From contig CAVZJG010000003.1 of the NCBI GenBank assembly GCA_963775575.1, forward strand, positions 372,001 through 436,000: DNA of 64,000 nt. Direction: 5' to 3'. Position numbers and translations under genes: made by a program. Positions 1 to 7,369 of this stretch are shown here, in pieces (the stretch's first letter is position 1; each line of letters opens with the position of its first letter). Below the pieces are notes generated by a model. It was not told where the DNA came from. It did no database searches and saw only the letters and a program-made list of their open reading frames with translations. The stretch is from Roseiarcus sp963775575. Its GTDB lineage: Bacteria > Pseudomonadota > Alphaproteobacteria > Rhizobiales > Beijerinckiaceae.

Positions 1-664
1 CGAGAGTTTCGACTTCGACGTCGGCGGGATATTTCGCGCGCGAAGCGAGGTCCGGAGGCAGGTAGGTGATCCAGCCGATCCATGGCCTGAGAGTTCGCTT
101 TTGCGGCGGCGACATATGCGCCGGCCAAAGCGGATTGGGGATCGAGGGAAGGTTGAGGGTGTTGTACGACGGAAATATCGCGCACATTTCCGCTGGGAGC
201 CAGATTTCGCGAGCGAATTTCATCAACGGCCTGAGTTCCGAGGCGCGCCACGGCCGCCCGGTGGACGGTCGCGAATTCGAAAGCCGCATGAAGATGTGGT
301 TTGCTGTGCTGCCCTCGTGCAGGCCGTAGGAGCCGACATGGCACTTGGTATCGGCATAGCTCAACTCGCGGAAATCATAGGGCGGAGGCCCCGCGTGGCC
401 TCCCCAGATATGGCTCCCCAGCTCCGGCCAAGGGAGGTTGGGGAACTCATGTCGAGCCATATTGTCGATCAACAGCCGTTTCGCCTCGGCCTCGCTCAGG
501 GGGACGGGAACCGTCTCCTCCTTGGTTTTCGGCGAGTTCAGCCAACTTTGGTAGATCGGATCGAAGTCGGGCAGACCGGTGACAAAGTCGGAGAGCCGAC
601 GCGCGTCGTCGGCTAGCGCGGGTTCGCGCGCTTCCCACCAAAGATCGAGGTCCGGCCTATCCAT
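1..664 (-). CDS. Imm52-like immunity protein, C-terminus cut by window edge
   Basis: Translating the minus strand from the ATG at 664 gives an open frame of about 221 residues that runs off the left edge without a stop. It begins MDRPDLDLWWEAREPALADD and later holds WPELGSHIWGGHAGPP and GWITYLPPDL. A purine-rich GGAGAG lies just upstream of the ATG. The N-terminal W-x-x-R pattern, the central W/G-rich block and the GW-x-TYL block resemble the Imm52 family of polymorphic-toxin immunity proteins, but this is recalled and not searched. It follows a toxin-tail remnant on the same strand, the usual toxin-then-immunity order. The alternative is an unrelated hypothetical protein. No membrane segment or signal peptide is seen. 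Confidence 0.6.
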   Translation of the reverse strand, partial: MDRPDLDLWWEAREPALADDARRLSDFVTGLPDFDPIYQSWLNSPKTKEETVPVPLSEAEAKRLLIDNMARHEFPNLPWPELGSHIWGGHAGPPPYDFRELSYADTKCHVGSYGLHEGSTANHIFMRLSNSRPSTGRPWRASELRPLMKFAREIWLPAEMCAIFPSYNTLNLPSIPNPLWPAHMSPPQKRTLRPWIGWITYLPPDLASRAKYPADVEVETL

Positions 665-677
665 CGAAGCTCTCCGC

Positions 678-794
678 TCAGTTCGGATCGTAAACGACGA
701 TCAGGTTCGTCTTGCCGAGCTCGCGCGCGATCTCGCTCAAGCCGCGATAGCCTTTCCTCGGTTGGTCGTGTCCCGCCACGTGGTGTAGCCCGAC
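678..794 (-). pseudogene. Remnant of a toxin C-terminus upstream of the Imm52-like gene
   Basis: A short open stretch encodes about 38 residues ending in LSEIARELGKTNLIVVYDPN and a TGA, 13 bases before the immunity ATG. The codons look protein-like, and the position directly ahead of an immunity gene fits the tail of a polymorphic toxin. Upstream the frame runs into a palindromic repeat and then a stop, so the rest of the gene is missing. The toxin class cannot be told from what is left. Confidence 0.4.
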
Positions 795-857
795 GGGAGC
801 AAACCGCTCGCTCGCTACGGCGCAATGGAGAGCGCGCTTCGTGAGCGGCTTGCTCCC
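795..857. repeat. Imperfect palindrome at the broken end of the toxin remnant
   Basis: The arms at 795-809 and 843-857 are complementary at 14 of 15 positions (GGGAGCAAACCGCTC against its near reverse complement), with 33 bases between them. It marks where the toxin-like reading frame stops making sense, so it may be an inserted repeat or the scar of the deletion. Between it and the end of the next gene (990) nothing convincing is seen. Confidence 0.5.
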
Positions 858-989
858 CCCTGCTACGCCACCGCCCGGGATACGACCGCGTCAAACCTCG
901 TCAACGAGACATCTCGCAGTGCAAGGGCGGAAAGATACCTCCAGCGCCAACCCATGCGCGACGGCTCTCATAGAGACGAGACGACCGAG

Positions 990-1487
990 CTACTCGCAAC
1001 GGTCCAAGGCCAGTCTCAGCGCCGCGCCCGCCGCAGCCGCGTCCGTCGTCGCCGGAATGACGACGTTGCTATCCGGCGAGAGCCACTTCCATTGTTCTGT
1101 TTTGAGGCGCTTATGCGGCTGAATCGAAATCTTGCCCTCCGACCTCTCGGCCCGACACCAATCCATATTCTTGTAGGCCTCGCGTTTGGTCTTGTAGCCG
1201 TAGCGGCGCATGAAATCCTGCTGCCAATTCCGATACAATTGCGTATAGCGCGGCCATTCGAAGAATTGAGACTCGTCGGGCGGCCAGATGAAGCGGCTCT
1301 TCTCCAGACACTCGAGAAGCGCCCGCCCCAGTTCCTCGTCGGTCGCATCCGGCGCCAGATAGATCACGTAGCCTTCGTCATCGCGCTGGATAATGCGGTA
1401 TCCGGACAGCGGCTCGACCGAGATGCCTCTGTCGGTCCGGTTGATGTCAGCCCACTGCGCGAAGGGCAAACGGTCGGTCGACGTCAT
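990..1487 (-). CDS. CdiI/DUF1436-like contact-dependent inhibition immunity protein
   Basis: A 165-residue soluble protein that should bind and neutralise the nuclease encoded just upstream. The start is the ATG at 1487, whose ATGA overlaps the toxin stop by four bases. A longer in-frame start at 1562 would lie inside the toxin gene. Visible family features are LGRALLECLEKSRFI near residues 60-75, RRYGYKTKREAYKNM near 95-110, and the C-terminal NVVIPATTDAAAAGAALRLA. These match the CdiI (DUF1436, PF07262) pattern as I recall it. The four-base overlap implies translational coupling, as expected for a toxin-immunity pair. Confidence 0.75.
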   Translation of the reverse strand: MTSTDRLPFAQWADINRTDRGISVEPLSGYRIIQRDDEGYVIYLAPDATDEELGRALLECLEKSRFIWPPDESQFFEWPRYTQLYRNWQQDFMRRYGYKTKREAYKNMDWCRAERSEGKISIQPHKRLKTEQWKWLSPDSNVVIPATTDAAAAGAALRLALDRCE

Positions 1488-2716
1488 TCTCTGATCCTTG
1501 TGATTATGACCCAAACGTCGCGCTCTCTGGCATAGCGTATCGCCGCAAAGAGATAGCGCCACTGCGTCGGAGAGGTATATTCGGGAATGGCAAGTTGAAT
1601 TGTCCTCGACTCTATCTTCGTAGAATCTACGTCAATAGCCGCACCAGGCTCATAGTCCGCGGCGGCGTCGACGTAACCCTTCATTCGCCAGTAAATGCTC
1701 TGCGGATTCTTGATATAGCTCACGCTCAGCGTGTTCAGGGTCTTGGCGCTGATGGCTTCGCCCGTAGTCTTGATAAACTCGTCGAACGTTTTAGATGTCG
1801 GCGGCAATGTCGTGGCTTCAGGATTCTGCTTTTCGATATAGCCCTCAAGCGGGTCGCCCTGATCCTTTATGCCTCCCTTCCAGTCGATCCCGATCTCACT
1901 ATTATCGACAATTCCGCCGAGTCCCTCGACCTCCTTGGGCGCCTCAGCGAGCGCCGCAGGCTCGATTTCGACCTTCGGCTCCGCAGAGAACCGCACGCGC
2001 GGCGGCAGATTGTCGATCGCCCAGACTTCGCCGGCGACGTCCAGCATCGACTTGGGCAAATGCCCGGGGTCGACAATCCCGGCATTGTTCGCGCCTTGGA
2101 ACAGGACCAGAGCGGCGGAGTGCAGGTTCCCCTGCGCCGACGGCGGCGTGTACTCGTAGGCGAGCCAGAACGAGAGGCGGTCCTGAAGAAAGGCATATTC
2201 GGCGAGCGCCCGCTCCTTCTCAGCGGACGAGAGGCTTCCGCCTTCCCGTCCCAACCGATCGCCGAACTGAATGACCTGCTTCGCGAAATCGACGGGCCCG
2301 AGCCAGTCGTATTCTCTCTCGAACGTCTCGACGAGGGAGGTCGGCTTTCGACTGTCGTCAGCCGCATCGTCCTCGGGCGGCGGCGAGACGACAGGCGCGG
2401 GCGACGCATGTCCGCCGCCGCCCGACCCGGAATCGGCGACGCGCGGATCCTTCGCATCGGCGCTCCGCGCGCCCGCGCCGTTCTCGGCCGGCGCCGCTTG
2501 GCCCGCCGGACCGGCGGCCCCGCCGGTCGTCCAGCGGCCATGCCAGTCTCTCGGTTCGTCGGGATTGTATTTGGTGAGCGCGCCATTGGCCTTCGCGAGC
2601 CGCGCCGCCCCTTCCCGGCTTAGTTCCGGCGTCCGCGTCAGCACTGCGGCAATCCCGGCGCGCGCCAGGTCGCCGCCGTTGAGGGCTCGCGCGATGACGC
2701 CGAAGCTCGAACTCAA
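1484..2716 (-). CDS. Polymorphic toxin with C-terminal CdiA-CT-like nuclease domain
   Basis: A 410-residue reading frame opening at a TTG. Residues 50-65 hold the phrase KYNPDEPRDWHGRWT, which I associate with N-terminal regions of many alphaproteobacterial orphan toxins. Residues 67-125 are a low-complexity Pro/Gly/Ala linker. Residues 280-410 resemble the CdiA_C endonuclease toxin domain: GDPLEGYIEKQ, then TFDEF, then GEAISAKTLNT with an E-x-x-S-x-K-T core typical of PD-(D/E)XK nucleases, and a C-terminal IQLAIPEY. There is no Sec signal or two-partner secretion domain, so the delivery route is unknown. The conserved N-terminus continues upstream in another frame (2717-2900), so a one-base insertion near 2716 probably splits a gene of about 472 codons. 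The CdiI-like gene overlaps its stop. Confidence 0.7.
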   Translation of the reverse strand: MSSSFGVIARALNGGDLARAGIAAVLTRTPELSREGAARLAKANGALTKYNPDEPRDWHGRWTTGGAAGPAGQAAPAENGAGARSADAKDPRVADSGSGGGGHASPAPVVSPPPEDDAADDSRKPTSLVETFEREYDWLGPVDFAKQVIQFGDRLGREGGSLSSAEKERALAEYAFLQDRLSFWLAYEYTPPSAQGNLHSAALVLFQGANNAGIVDPGHLPKSMLDVAGEVWAIDNLPPRVRFSAEPKVEIEPAALAEAPKEVEGLGGIVDNSEIGIDWKGGIKDQGDPLEGYIEKQNPEATTLPPTSKTFDEFIKTTGEAISAKTLNTLSVSYIKNPQSIYWRMKGYVDAAADYEPGAAIDVDSTKIESRTIQLAIPEYTSPTQWRYLFAAIRYARERDVWVIITRIRE

Positions 2717-2900
2717 GCCGGGTCGGATCGCCGTCCGCGCCGAACGCCGCCTGGATCAGCGAAGCGATCTCGGGAGCCGGCCGCGGCGCGAATCCCGCGG
2801 GCGTCTTCTCGAGCAGAGGCACGCCGGCGAGCGACAGGCCCGCGCGCGTGCAGCTCAAACCGAGCCCTCCGGGCTCGTTCGTCAATCGATACATTCGCAT
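2717..2900 (-). pseudogene. N-terminal part of the toxin gene, out of frame with the rest
   Basis: From the ATG at 2900 the minus strand reads MRMYRLTNEPGG, then LSLAGVPLLEKTPAGFAPRP and EIASLIQAAFGADGDPTRL, which is the expected leader of the same toxin family. The frame has to shift by one base near 2716 to join FGVIARALNGGDLARAG in the downstream frame. Total length from 2900 to 1484 is 3n+1, so a single inserted base explains it. It may be a real inactivating mutation, a sequencing error, or a sign that the downstream TTG is used. Confidence 0.6.
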
Positions 2901-3046
2901 CCTGCGACCACCCGTCGGCGAAAGTCTTGGGAATTATGTGTTCCCTGTTTGTTCCGGTCAAGGTTTGGGAATTATATAGTTGACTCCCTTCGCAGGCCCT
3001 GGCTATGGAGGCGCTGGCATGACAGACTGGCGACAGATGAGGGCGG

Positions 3047-4021
3047 CTACGGCTTAGCGCCGACGATTATCAAAACCGAAACGTCGGGAAAGTCGCTTTT
3101 CCAAGCGGTGCCATCGAACAGGATATTGAGCACCTGCTTAAAGGCGGCTTGGATTGAGCCAGCATATGAAGGCTTAGTCGCAAAATCAGGGTCTTTGAAC
3201 ATTATCCATTGGCCTGGGAGGCCGAAGGATACCGCCCCTTGTCCATTAGGTGGTTCTTTCGCATCATATCCAAAATCTTTGAGCACTGCGAGAATTTGCC
3301 GCCCAAATTGTCCGGCCTCCTCATCAAATAACTTCCATGCGACAAAAACCTCACCCTTAGGTTCTTTATCTCTTAGAAAATCGAGAATTGCGGTCCTTTG
3401 TTCTGCGGTTATATGGCGGGGCTGCCGGGCCGCGATTTCACGTTCCAAGGCAAGCTGTAACTCGGCGGCGCGCTCGTTAGCCTTAGCGGCGCTTTCGGTG
3501 GCCTTGGCGGTTTCAGCATTCGCGTTTGCTGCGTCTTTTTCCAATTTTGCCGCTCTCTCATTTGCTTCGGCGGCTGAGTTGGTTGCCACTGCCGCATCAA
3601 ATCCAGCGTCGGTCGCTCGATCCGTCGCTATGAGAATTTCCGATTGCTGCTTTTCAATTCGAGATTGCTGCGCCGAACTAATGCCTTCGTCGAAAACAAA
3701 TAGAAATATCGTACAGACTGCCTCAAATACTATGCCAACGACGACAAGCCAAAATGCTACACGATGGACATATGGGGAATATTTTTGGCCCTCGAATATT
3801 ATACCAGCCCCGACGGCGACACTAGCTGCAACACTTACGGATAGTAGTCCTACGTGGGGCCAAAGCGGGTCCATAGTCCCTGATATAAATGCGCTTACAT
3901 ATGTAAGCGTTGCCGCGATGATTGGATGGATGTTTGCCGCTATTGCCGCAATAACGATGCTGGCAAAAAGTATCTTCGCACTTACTCGCCAGAAGCGGCG
4001 GAAAATGGATATCGGAGACAT
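3047..4021 (-). CDS. Passenger membrane protein with three TM segments, coiled coil and C-terminal domain
   Basis: 324 residues, function not recognised. Hydrophobic segments at about 15-40, 55-78 and 85-110 predict a three-pass inner-membrane anchor. Residues 115-205 are an Ala/Glu/Lys-rich coiled coil with repeating AAKANERAAEL-type units. Residues 205-324 form a globular domain beginning RHITAEQRTAILDFLRDKEP and ending DVSVLIIVGAKP. It lies inside element A downstream of the transposase and a 51-aa gene, ten bases after the latter, so it is probably co-transcribed from the terminal promoter. Base composition is visibly lower in GC than the chromosome, consistent with import. A sensor or defence role is possible but not shown. 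Confidence 0.75.
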   Translation of the reverse strand: MSPISIFRRFWRVSAKILFASIVIAAIAANIHPIIAATLTYVSAFISGTMDPLWPHVGLLSVSVAASVAVGAGIIFEGQKYSPYVHRVAFWLVVVGIVFEAVCTIFLFVFDEGISSAQQSRIEKQQSEILIATDRATDAGFDAAVATNSAAEANERAAKLEKDAANANAETAKATESAAKANERAAELQLALEREIAARQPRHITAEQRTAILDFLRDKEPKGEVFVAWKLFDEEAGQFGRQILAVLKDFGYDAKEPPNGQGAVSFGLPGQWIMFKDPDFATKPSYAGSIQAAFKQVLNILFDGTAWKSDFPDVSVLIIVGAKP

Positions 4022-4031
4022 CGGATGACCG

Positions 4032-4187
4032 CTAGCGCAAGTTCAAAGGTGGCCTTTCCTTCACGATCTTTGCTGCGAGCCTTTTCCGCTTCTTCGCGGG
4101 CTTCGACTTTGGTTTCGGCTTGTAGGCCAGCACGATATCGGCAATCGCGTCGAGCGCCTCTGGTACGTTCTCTGGCGGCTTCGTCAT
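4032..4187 (-). CDS. 51-residue basic protein in IS1595 element A
   Basis: Begins MTKPPENVPEALDAIADIVL, followed by a Lys/Arg-rich tail (PKPKSKPAKKRKR) and ends in a TAG. Its ATG overlaps the transposase TGA by four bases (ATGA), which supports real, coupled translation. The acidic-to-basic layout suggests a small DNA- or protein-binding accessory factor, but no family is recognised with confidence. It lies between the transposase and the membrane passenger gene on the same strand. Confidence 0.65.
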   Translation of the reverse strand: MTKPPENVPEALDAIADIVLAYKPKPKSKPAKKRKRLAAKIVKERPPLNLR

Positions 4188-5095
4188 TGGATCAGCCCAT
4201 TGTACGTGAGGCGCTTCCCGGCAACACCATCAATGAAACTATCGAGCCGCGTCAAGGTGTGGTTGGCAACGTTGCCTTCGTTCAGCCGGAACGTAAATTC
4301 GTCGACGTACCGCTCAAGGTGCTTGGGGCTGGCATGGTGATATACGCCGACCAGACCGCGCTTGAGAACGGCGAAAACGCTTTCGATGCCATTCGTCGTC
4401 ACGTCGTCGCGGACGTATTCGCCAGCGCTATGGTTGACCGTTTCGTGCGTAAAGCCGGGGATATTCTTGTAGACAGACGAGTCGTCCGTATGGATCGCAG
4501 CGCCGGCCTCGACGTGCTCAACAATCGCGGGGCGCACCGTATCGGCGTTCACGTCCTCGATTGTGCCGGCGATCACTCGGCCGCCACGCTCACGCATGCC
4601 GAGGACGGCCGTCTTTCCATTGGAACCGCCGCGAACGTGCAACCGCTTCGACTCATGCTTGTTTTCTTCCAAGCCGCCGACATAGGTTTCGTCGATTTCG
4701 ATAATGCCGCGCAACTTTTCGAGCTTCGATCCGCACGCCTCGCGCAGCCGATGCAGGACAAACCAAGCCGACTTTTGCGTAATCCCGATTTCCTTCGCGA
4801 GTTGCAGCGACGAAATGCCCTTGCGCGCCGTCACAAGCAGATACATCGCATAAATCCACTTGTGGAGCGGAACGTGGCTGCGCTCGAAAATTGTTCCGGT
4901 GCGGACCGTGAAGTCTTCCTTGCACTGGTTGCAGCGATAGAAGCCGCCGATGCGCGCCGTGATCCGCTCGCTCAAACCGCAGACCGGGCAGCGCGGGCCG
5001 TTCGGCCAAAGGCGACCCTCAAGATAGGTGCGCGCCGTCTCTTGGTCCGGGAACATCGCGAACAGTTCGAAGGTGGAAATCGTGCTCTTGGACAT
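4184..5095 (-). CDS. IS1595-family transposase (ISXO2-like DDE domain)
   Basis: 303 residues from the ATG at 5095, chosen because GAGGAAAG lies seven bases upstream; an earlier in-frame ATG would start outside the element. The N-terminus has the Zn-ribbon CPVCGLSERI ... CNQCKEDF, then the helix-turn-helix-like IGITQKSAWFVLHRL. The catalytic region holds IEIDETYVGG (first Asp), HTDDSSVYK (second Asp) and the distal NGIESVFAVLKRG (Glu), i.e. the ISXO2-like DDE layout. It catalyses cut-and-paste or copy transposition of the element. Full length and apparently intact. Confidence 0.93.
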   Translation of the reverse strand: MSKSTISTFELFAMFPDQETARTYLEGRLWPNGPRCPVCGLSERITARIGGFYRCNQCKEDFTVRTGTIFERSHVPLHKWIYAMYLLVTARKGISSLQLAKEIGITQKSAWFVLHRLREACGSKLEKLRGIIEIDETYVGGLEENKHESKRLHVRGGSNGKTAVLGMRERGGRVIAGTIEDVNADTVRPAIVEHVEAGAAIHTDDSSVYKNIPGFTHETVNHSAGEYVRDDVTTNGIESVFAVLKRGLVGVYHHASPKHLERYVDEFTFRLNEGNVANHTLTRLDSFIDGVAGKRLTYNGLIQ

Positions 5096-5123
5096 CGCCG
5101 TCTTTCCTCGACTTTCTGGCAAA

Positions 5124-5152
5124 ATCATACGCCAAAAAATCGAGGGAGTCAA
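5124..5152 (-). promoter_or_regulatory. Sigma-70-type promoter built into the end of element A
   Basis: Reading the minus strand, TTGACT is followed by exactly 17 bases and TATGAT, about 29 bases before the transposase ATG. The -35 box lies inside the terminal inverted repeat, so transposase binding to the end could repress its own promoter. Confidence 0.75.
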
Positions 5153-5165
5153 GTATATAATTCCC

Positions 5166-5175
5166 CAAGGTTTTG
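5166..5175. repeat. Overlapping target duplications shared by elements A and B
   Basis: CAAGGTTT (5166-5173) is the right duplication of element A and AGGTTTTG (5168-5175) the left duplication of element B. The other copies are at 2959-2966 and 7362-7369. The two insertions therefore hit target sites offset by two bases in the same CAAGGTTTTG, and only ten bases separate the two elements. Confidence 0.9.
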
Positions 5176-5187
5176 CGCGAATATCCC

Positions 5188-5216
5188 TTGACAGCAAGTA
5201 CGTTTTATGGCATGGT
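5188..5216 (+). promoter_or_regulatory. Likely transposase promoter in the left end of element B
   Basis: TTGACA in the inverted repeat is followed by 17 bases and CATGGT, a weak -10. The layout mirrors the clearer promoter of element A. The transposase ATG lies 30 bases further on. Confidence 0.4.
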
Positions 5217-5245
5217 ATCCCTCAACCGCAAGGCGAGTGACGGCC

Positions 5246-6145
5246 ATGACGAAATACACCTTCGAAGAATTCCAAGCCGAGTACCCCGACGACGCGGCGT
5301 GTCTCGCGAAGCTGATGGAAATCAACTACGGCGGGACTGAAATTCATTGCCCAGCGTGCGGCGTCAAAGCGACCTTCCACATGATGAGCAAGCGTCGCGC
5401 GTTCGCCTGCCAGGAATGCGGCCATCACATTTACCCGTGCGCCGATACGATCTTTCACAAGTCGCGCACGAAACTGACGCTTTGGTTTTTCGTCATGTAC
5501 CTGATGACGAGCACGCGCCATGGAGTTGCGGCAAAGGAAGTTCAACGCCAGACCGGCGTCACCTATAAGTGCGCTTGGCGCATGTGCCGCGAACTCCGCA
5601 AGCTCATGGCGAGCGCCGATTACACCGGCCCGATGCGCGGCCACGTCGAAGTGGACGAAACGCACGTTGGCGGCCATCAGAGCTTTAGCGACCGACGGCA
5701 CGAGGGAAGCAACAAAACGATCGTCATGGGCATTGTCGAGCGCAATGCGCCGGGTTTCGTCGGGACGCTGCGCGCGGGTCCGGTTCCGAACGATAGCGCC
5801 TCGATGCTGGAAACGATTGTCACGGCCAATGTCGAGCCGGGCAGCGCGGTTAGCACGGATGAGCACAAGGCGTACAAGTATCTCGGCAAACTCGGCTATC
5901 GCCATGACACCGTGACGCATAGCGCGGGTGAGTACGTGCGGGGTGAGACGCACACGAATACTCTTGAAGGTCATTGGTCGCTTTTCAAGCGAGCAATACG
6001 CGGAACTCACGTCCACATTTCTTCAAAGCATATGTGGAAATACGTTGCCGAGTTCAGCTATCGTCGCAACTTCCGTTACTCGCACAGAGCTATGTTTGAT
6101 CGTCTTGTGGCTTCGTTTTCGCAGCCGCGTTTAGCAGAGACGTGA
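5246..6145 (+). CDS. IS1595-family transposase of element B
   Basis: 299 residues from the ATG at 5246, preceded by AAGGCGAG at good spacing; the in-frame ATG at 5207 has no such site. A Zn-ribbon (CPACGVKATF ... CQECGHHIYP) is followed by the DDE core: HVEVDETHVGG, STDEHKAYKYLG and THTNTLEGHWSLFKR. The C-terminal YRRNFRYSHRAMFDRL matches the end of ISXO2-like domains. It is only distantly similar to the transposase of element A. Its last 56 bases overlap the 3' end of the convergent protease gene. Intact. Confidence 0.93.
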   Translation: MTKYTFEEFQAEYPDDAACLAKLMEINYGGTEIHCPACGVKATFHMMSKRRAFACQECGHHIYPCADTIFHKSRTKLTLWFFVMYLMTSTRHGVAAKEVQRQTGVTYKCAWRMCRELRKLMASADYTGPMRGHVEVDETHVGGHQSFSDRRHEGSNKTIVMGIVERNAPGFVGTLRAGPVPNDSASMLETIVTANVEPGSAVSTDEHKAYKYLGKLGYRHDTVTHSAGEYVRGETHTNTLEGHWSLFKRAIRGTHVHISSKHMWKYVAEFSYRRNFRYSHRAMFDRLVASFSQPRLAET

Positions 6146-7316
6146 AATCCTCTTTGTGGCGAGGATTGTCGTCTGGCGGATTCGCCAACTCGGGCTTCGG
6201 CGCAAAGCGGTGCGCGTCGATGGCGGCGTCGATCACCGGCTCGCGAAGGCTCTTAAGTTTGGGCAATTCTAAAATCTCCATAATCTGCCACGCCGGAATG
6301 ACACAAGTCATTCCACTAAGTCCGTCAACGTAGGCTCCGTCTACGATAAGGTCTTTTCGAGATTCTTTCAACCGCTTTTTATCCTTTAGCTCCCATTCTT
6401 CGGGAAATTGTCCCCAGTGTATGCCGAGTAGCCGTAAAAAACGTCTTGTTTGAATGCGCCCATTCCTACCGCGTATTCGGCCGCTAAAAGTTTGACCGCG
6501 GCTCATCGAGCCCATTCGAGACGGCTCTAGCTCTAAGTCATCAAACTCTAATTCTAACAACTCAAATGCGTCCCCCCAGAACGCAGTCAAATCAGAACCA
6601 AACGTGCGATAGACAAATACTGGCGATCCTGAGAAACCACCACGAGAATGCATGTCAACGACGTAGCTAGTTCCTTTGTAACCCGTAGGCTGCTCGATTG
6701 TCGCGCGTGTATTAGGTAGCATACTGATATTGCCAAATCTGGCGCTTGGAACATTCGTTGTCACACCTGAATGGTCAACGAAAAGCCCAATCATAAAAAC
6801 GTCCTCGCCGACACCTAGCCGATTATGCGTTAGCTGTGGATTCGATGGGTTGTCGGCGAACAGAAATGTTGAAATAAACGACACGTCATGAATGTTCTCA
6901 TCAATAGTTAGTGGAACAACAGCCACATCATACTTGCCGGGGAGAAATTCCCAATCCGCACAGTCCAAATCAACTATATCAATTCCGCCATCCTTTTTAT
7001 TGAGCCTTATGACCGGATAAGCTTTGGTTCCATCGCAGACGACATGCCAATTCGTCACGCCGTAGAAGTGGTCTCCCGCCACTTTAGAAAAGGTCGTCCC
7101 TTGATACGCCACAATGAACCCCGTTCCGCCAGGGTCGCGGCCAGCCAAGGCGTCTTCCCGGCTAGCATAGAGATAGAAGACAGCATTTATGGCGTCTTGA
7201 GGAATATAAGGCATGCCGACAGGAGCCCACCTCGTTTGCGGAACGCCGCAGGCCGAACAGAACGGAATTGCGACGCGCTCGAATTCTAGATCGCGATATT
7301 GCACAGAATGGATCAT
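6090..7316 (-). CDS. Trypsin-like serine protease, passenger of element B
   Basis: 408 residues from the ATG at 7316, just inside the right end of the element. The chymotrypsin-fold triad is readable: GVTNWHVVCD (His), GKYDVAVVPL (Asp) and GGFSGSPVF (Ser in a GFSGSP box). There is no signal peptide or membrane segment, so it is probably cytoplasmic. The N-terminal CSACGVPQTRW has a Cys pair. The C-terminal 40 residues are charged and low-complexity. GC content is clearly below that of the surroundings. The 3' end overlaps the transposase 3' end. Cytoplasmic trypsin-like proteases occur in some phage-defence systems, but a defence role here is only inference. Confidence 0.8.
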   Translation of the reverse strand: MIHSVQYRDLEFERVAIPFCSACGVPQTRWAPVGMPYIPQDAINAVFYLYASREDALAGRDPGGTGFIVAYQGTTFSKVAGDHFYGVTNWHVVCDGTKAYPVIRLNKKDGGIDIVDLDCADWEFLPGKYDVAVVPLTIDENIHDVSFISTFLFADNPSNPQLTHNRLGVGEDVFMIGLFVDHSGVTTNVPSARFGNISMLPNTRATIEQPTGYKGTSYVVDMHSRGGFSGSPVFVYRTFGSDLTAFWGDAFELLELEFDDLELEPSRMGSMSRGQTFSGRIRGRNGRIQTRRFLRLLGIHWGQFPEEWELKDKKRLKESRKDLIVDGAYVDGLSGMTCVIPAWQIMEILELPKLKSLREPVIDAAIDAHRFAPKPELANPPDDNPRHKEDFTSLLNAAAKTKPQDDQT

Positions 7317-7369
7317 TGATCACTACCTCGCAACCCTACTTGTCGTCAAGGGATATTTGCGAGGTTTTG

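Larger units (their letters stand above)
2967..5165 (-). mobile_element. IS1595-family (ISXO2-like) element A, 2199 bp, with two passenger genes
   Basis: The ends are inverted repeats GGGAATTATATA-S-TTGACTCCCT, identical at 22 of 23 positions (2967-2989 and 5143-5165). They are flanked by a perfect 8-bp target duplication CAAGGTTT at 2959-2966 and 5166-5173; 8 bp is the length known for IS1595 elements. Gene order from the right end, all on the minus strand, is transposase, a 51-aa protein, then a 324-aa membrane/coiled-coil protein. The element sits about 60 bp upstream of the toxin gene and so separates it from its original promoter. Confidence 0.92.
5176..7361 (+). mobile_element. IS1595-family element B, 2186 bp, carrying a serine protease gene
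   Basis: The inverted ends start CGCRAATATCCCTTGAC and match at 22 of 25 positions (5176-5200 and 7337-7361). They are flanked by a perfect 8-bp duplication AGGTTTTG at 5168-5175 and 7362-7369. It carries a transposase on the plus strand and a convergent trypsin-like protease gene on the minus strand, their 3' ends overlapping. Its ends and transposase differ clearly from element A, so it is a separate element and not a copy. Confidence 0.92.

Noticed and set aside
2927..2937. TTGGGAATTAT matching the tip of the element A inverted repeat 38 bp away
   Set aside because: Only 11 bases match and the rest of the repeat is missing; too short to claim an old insertion scar.
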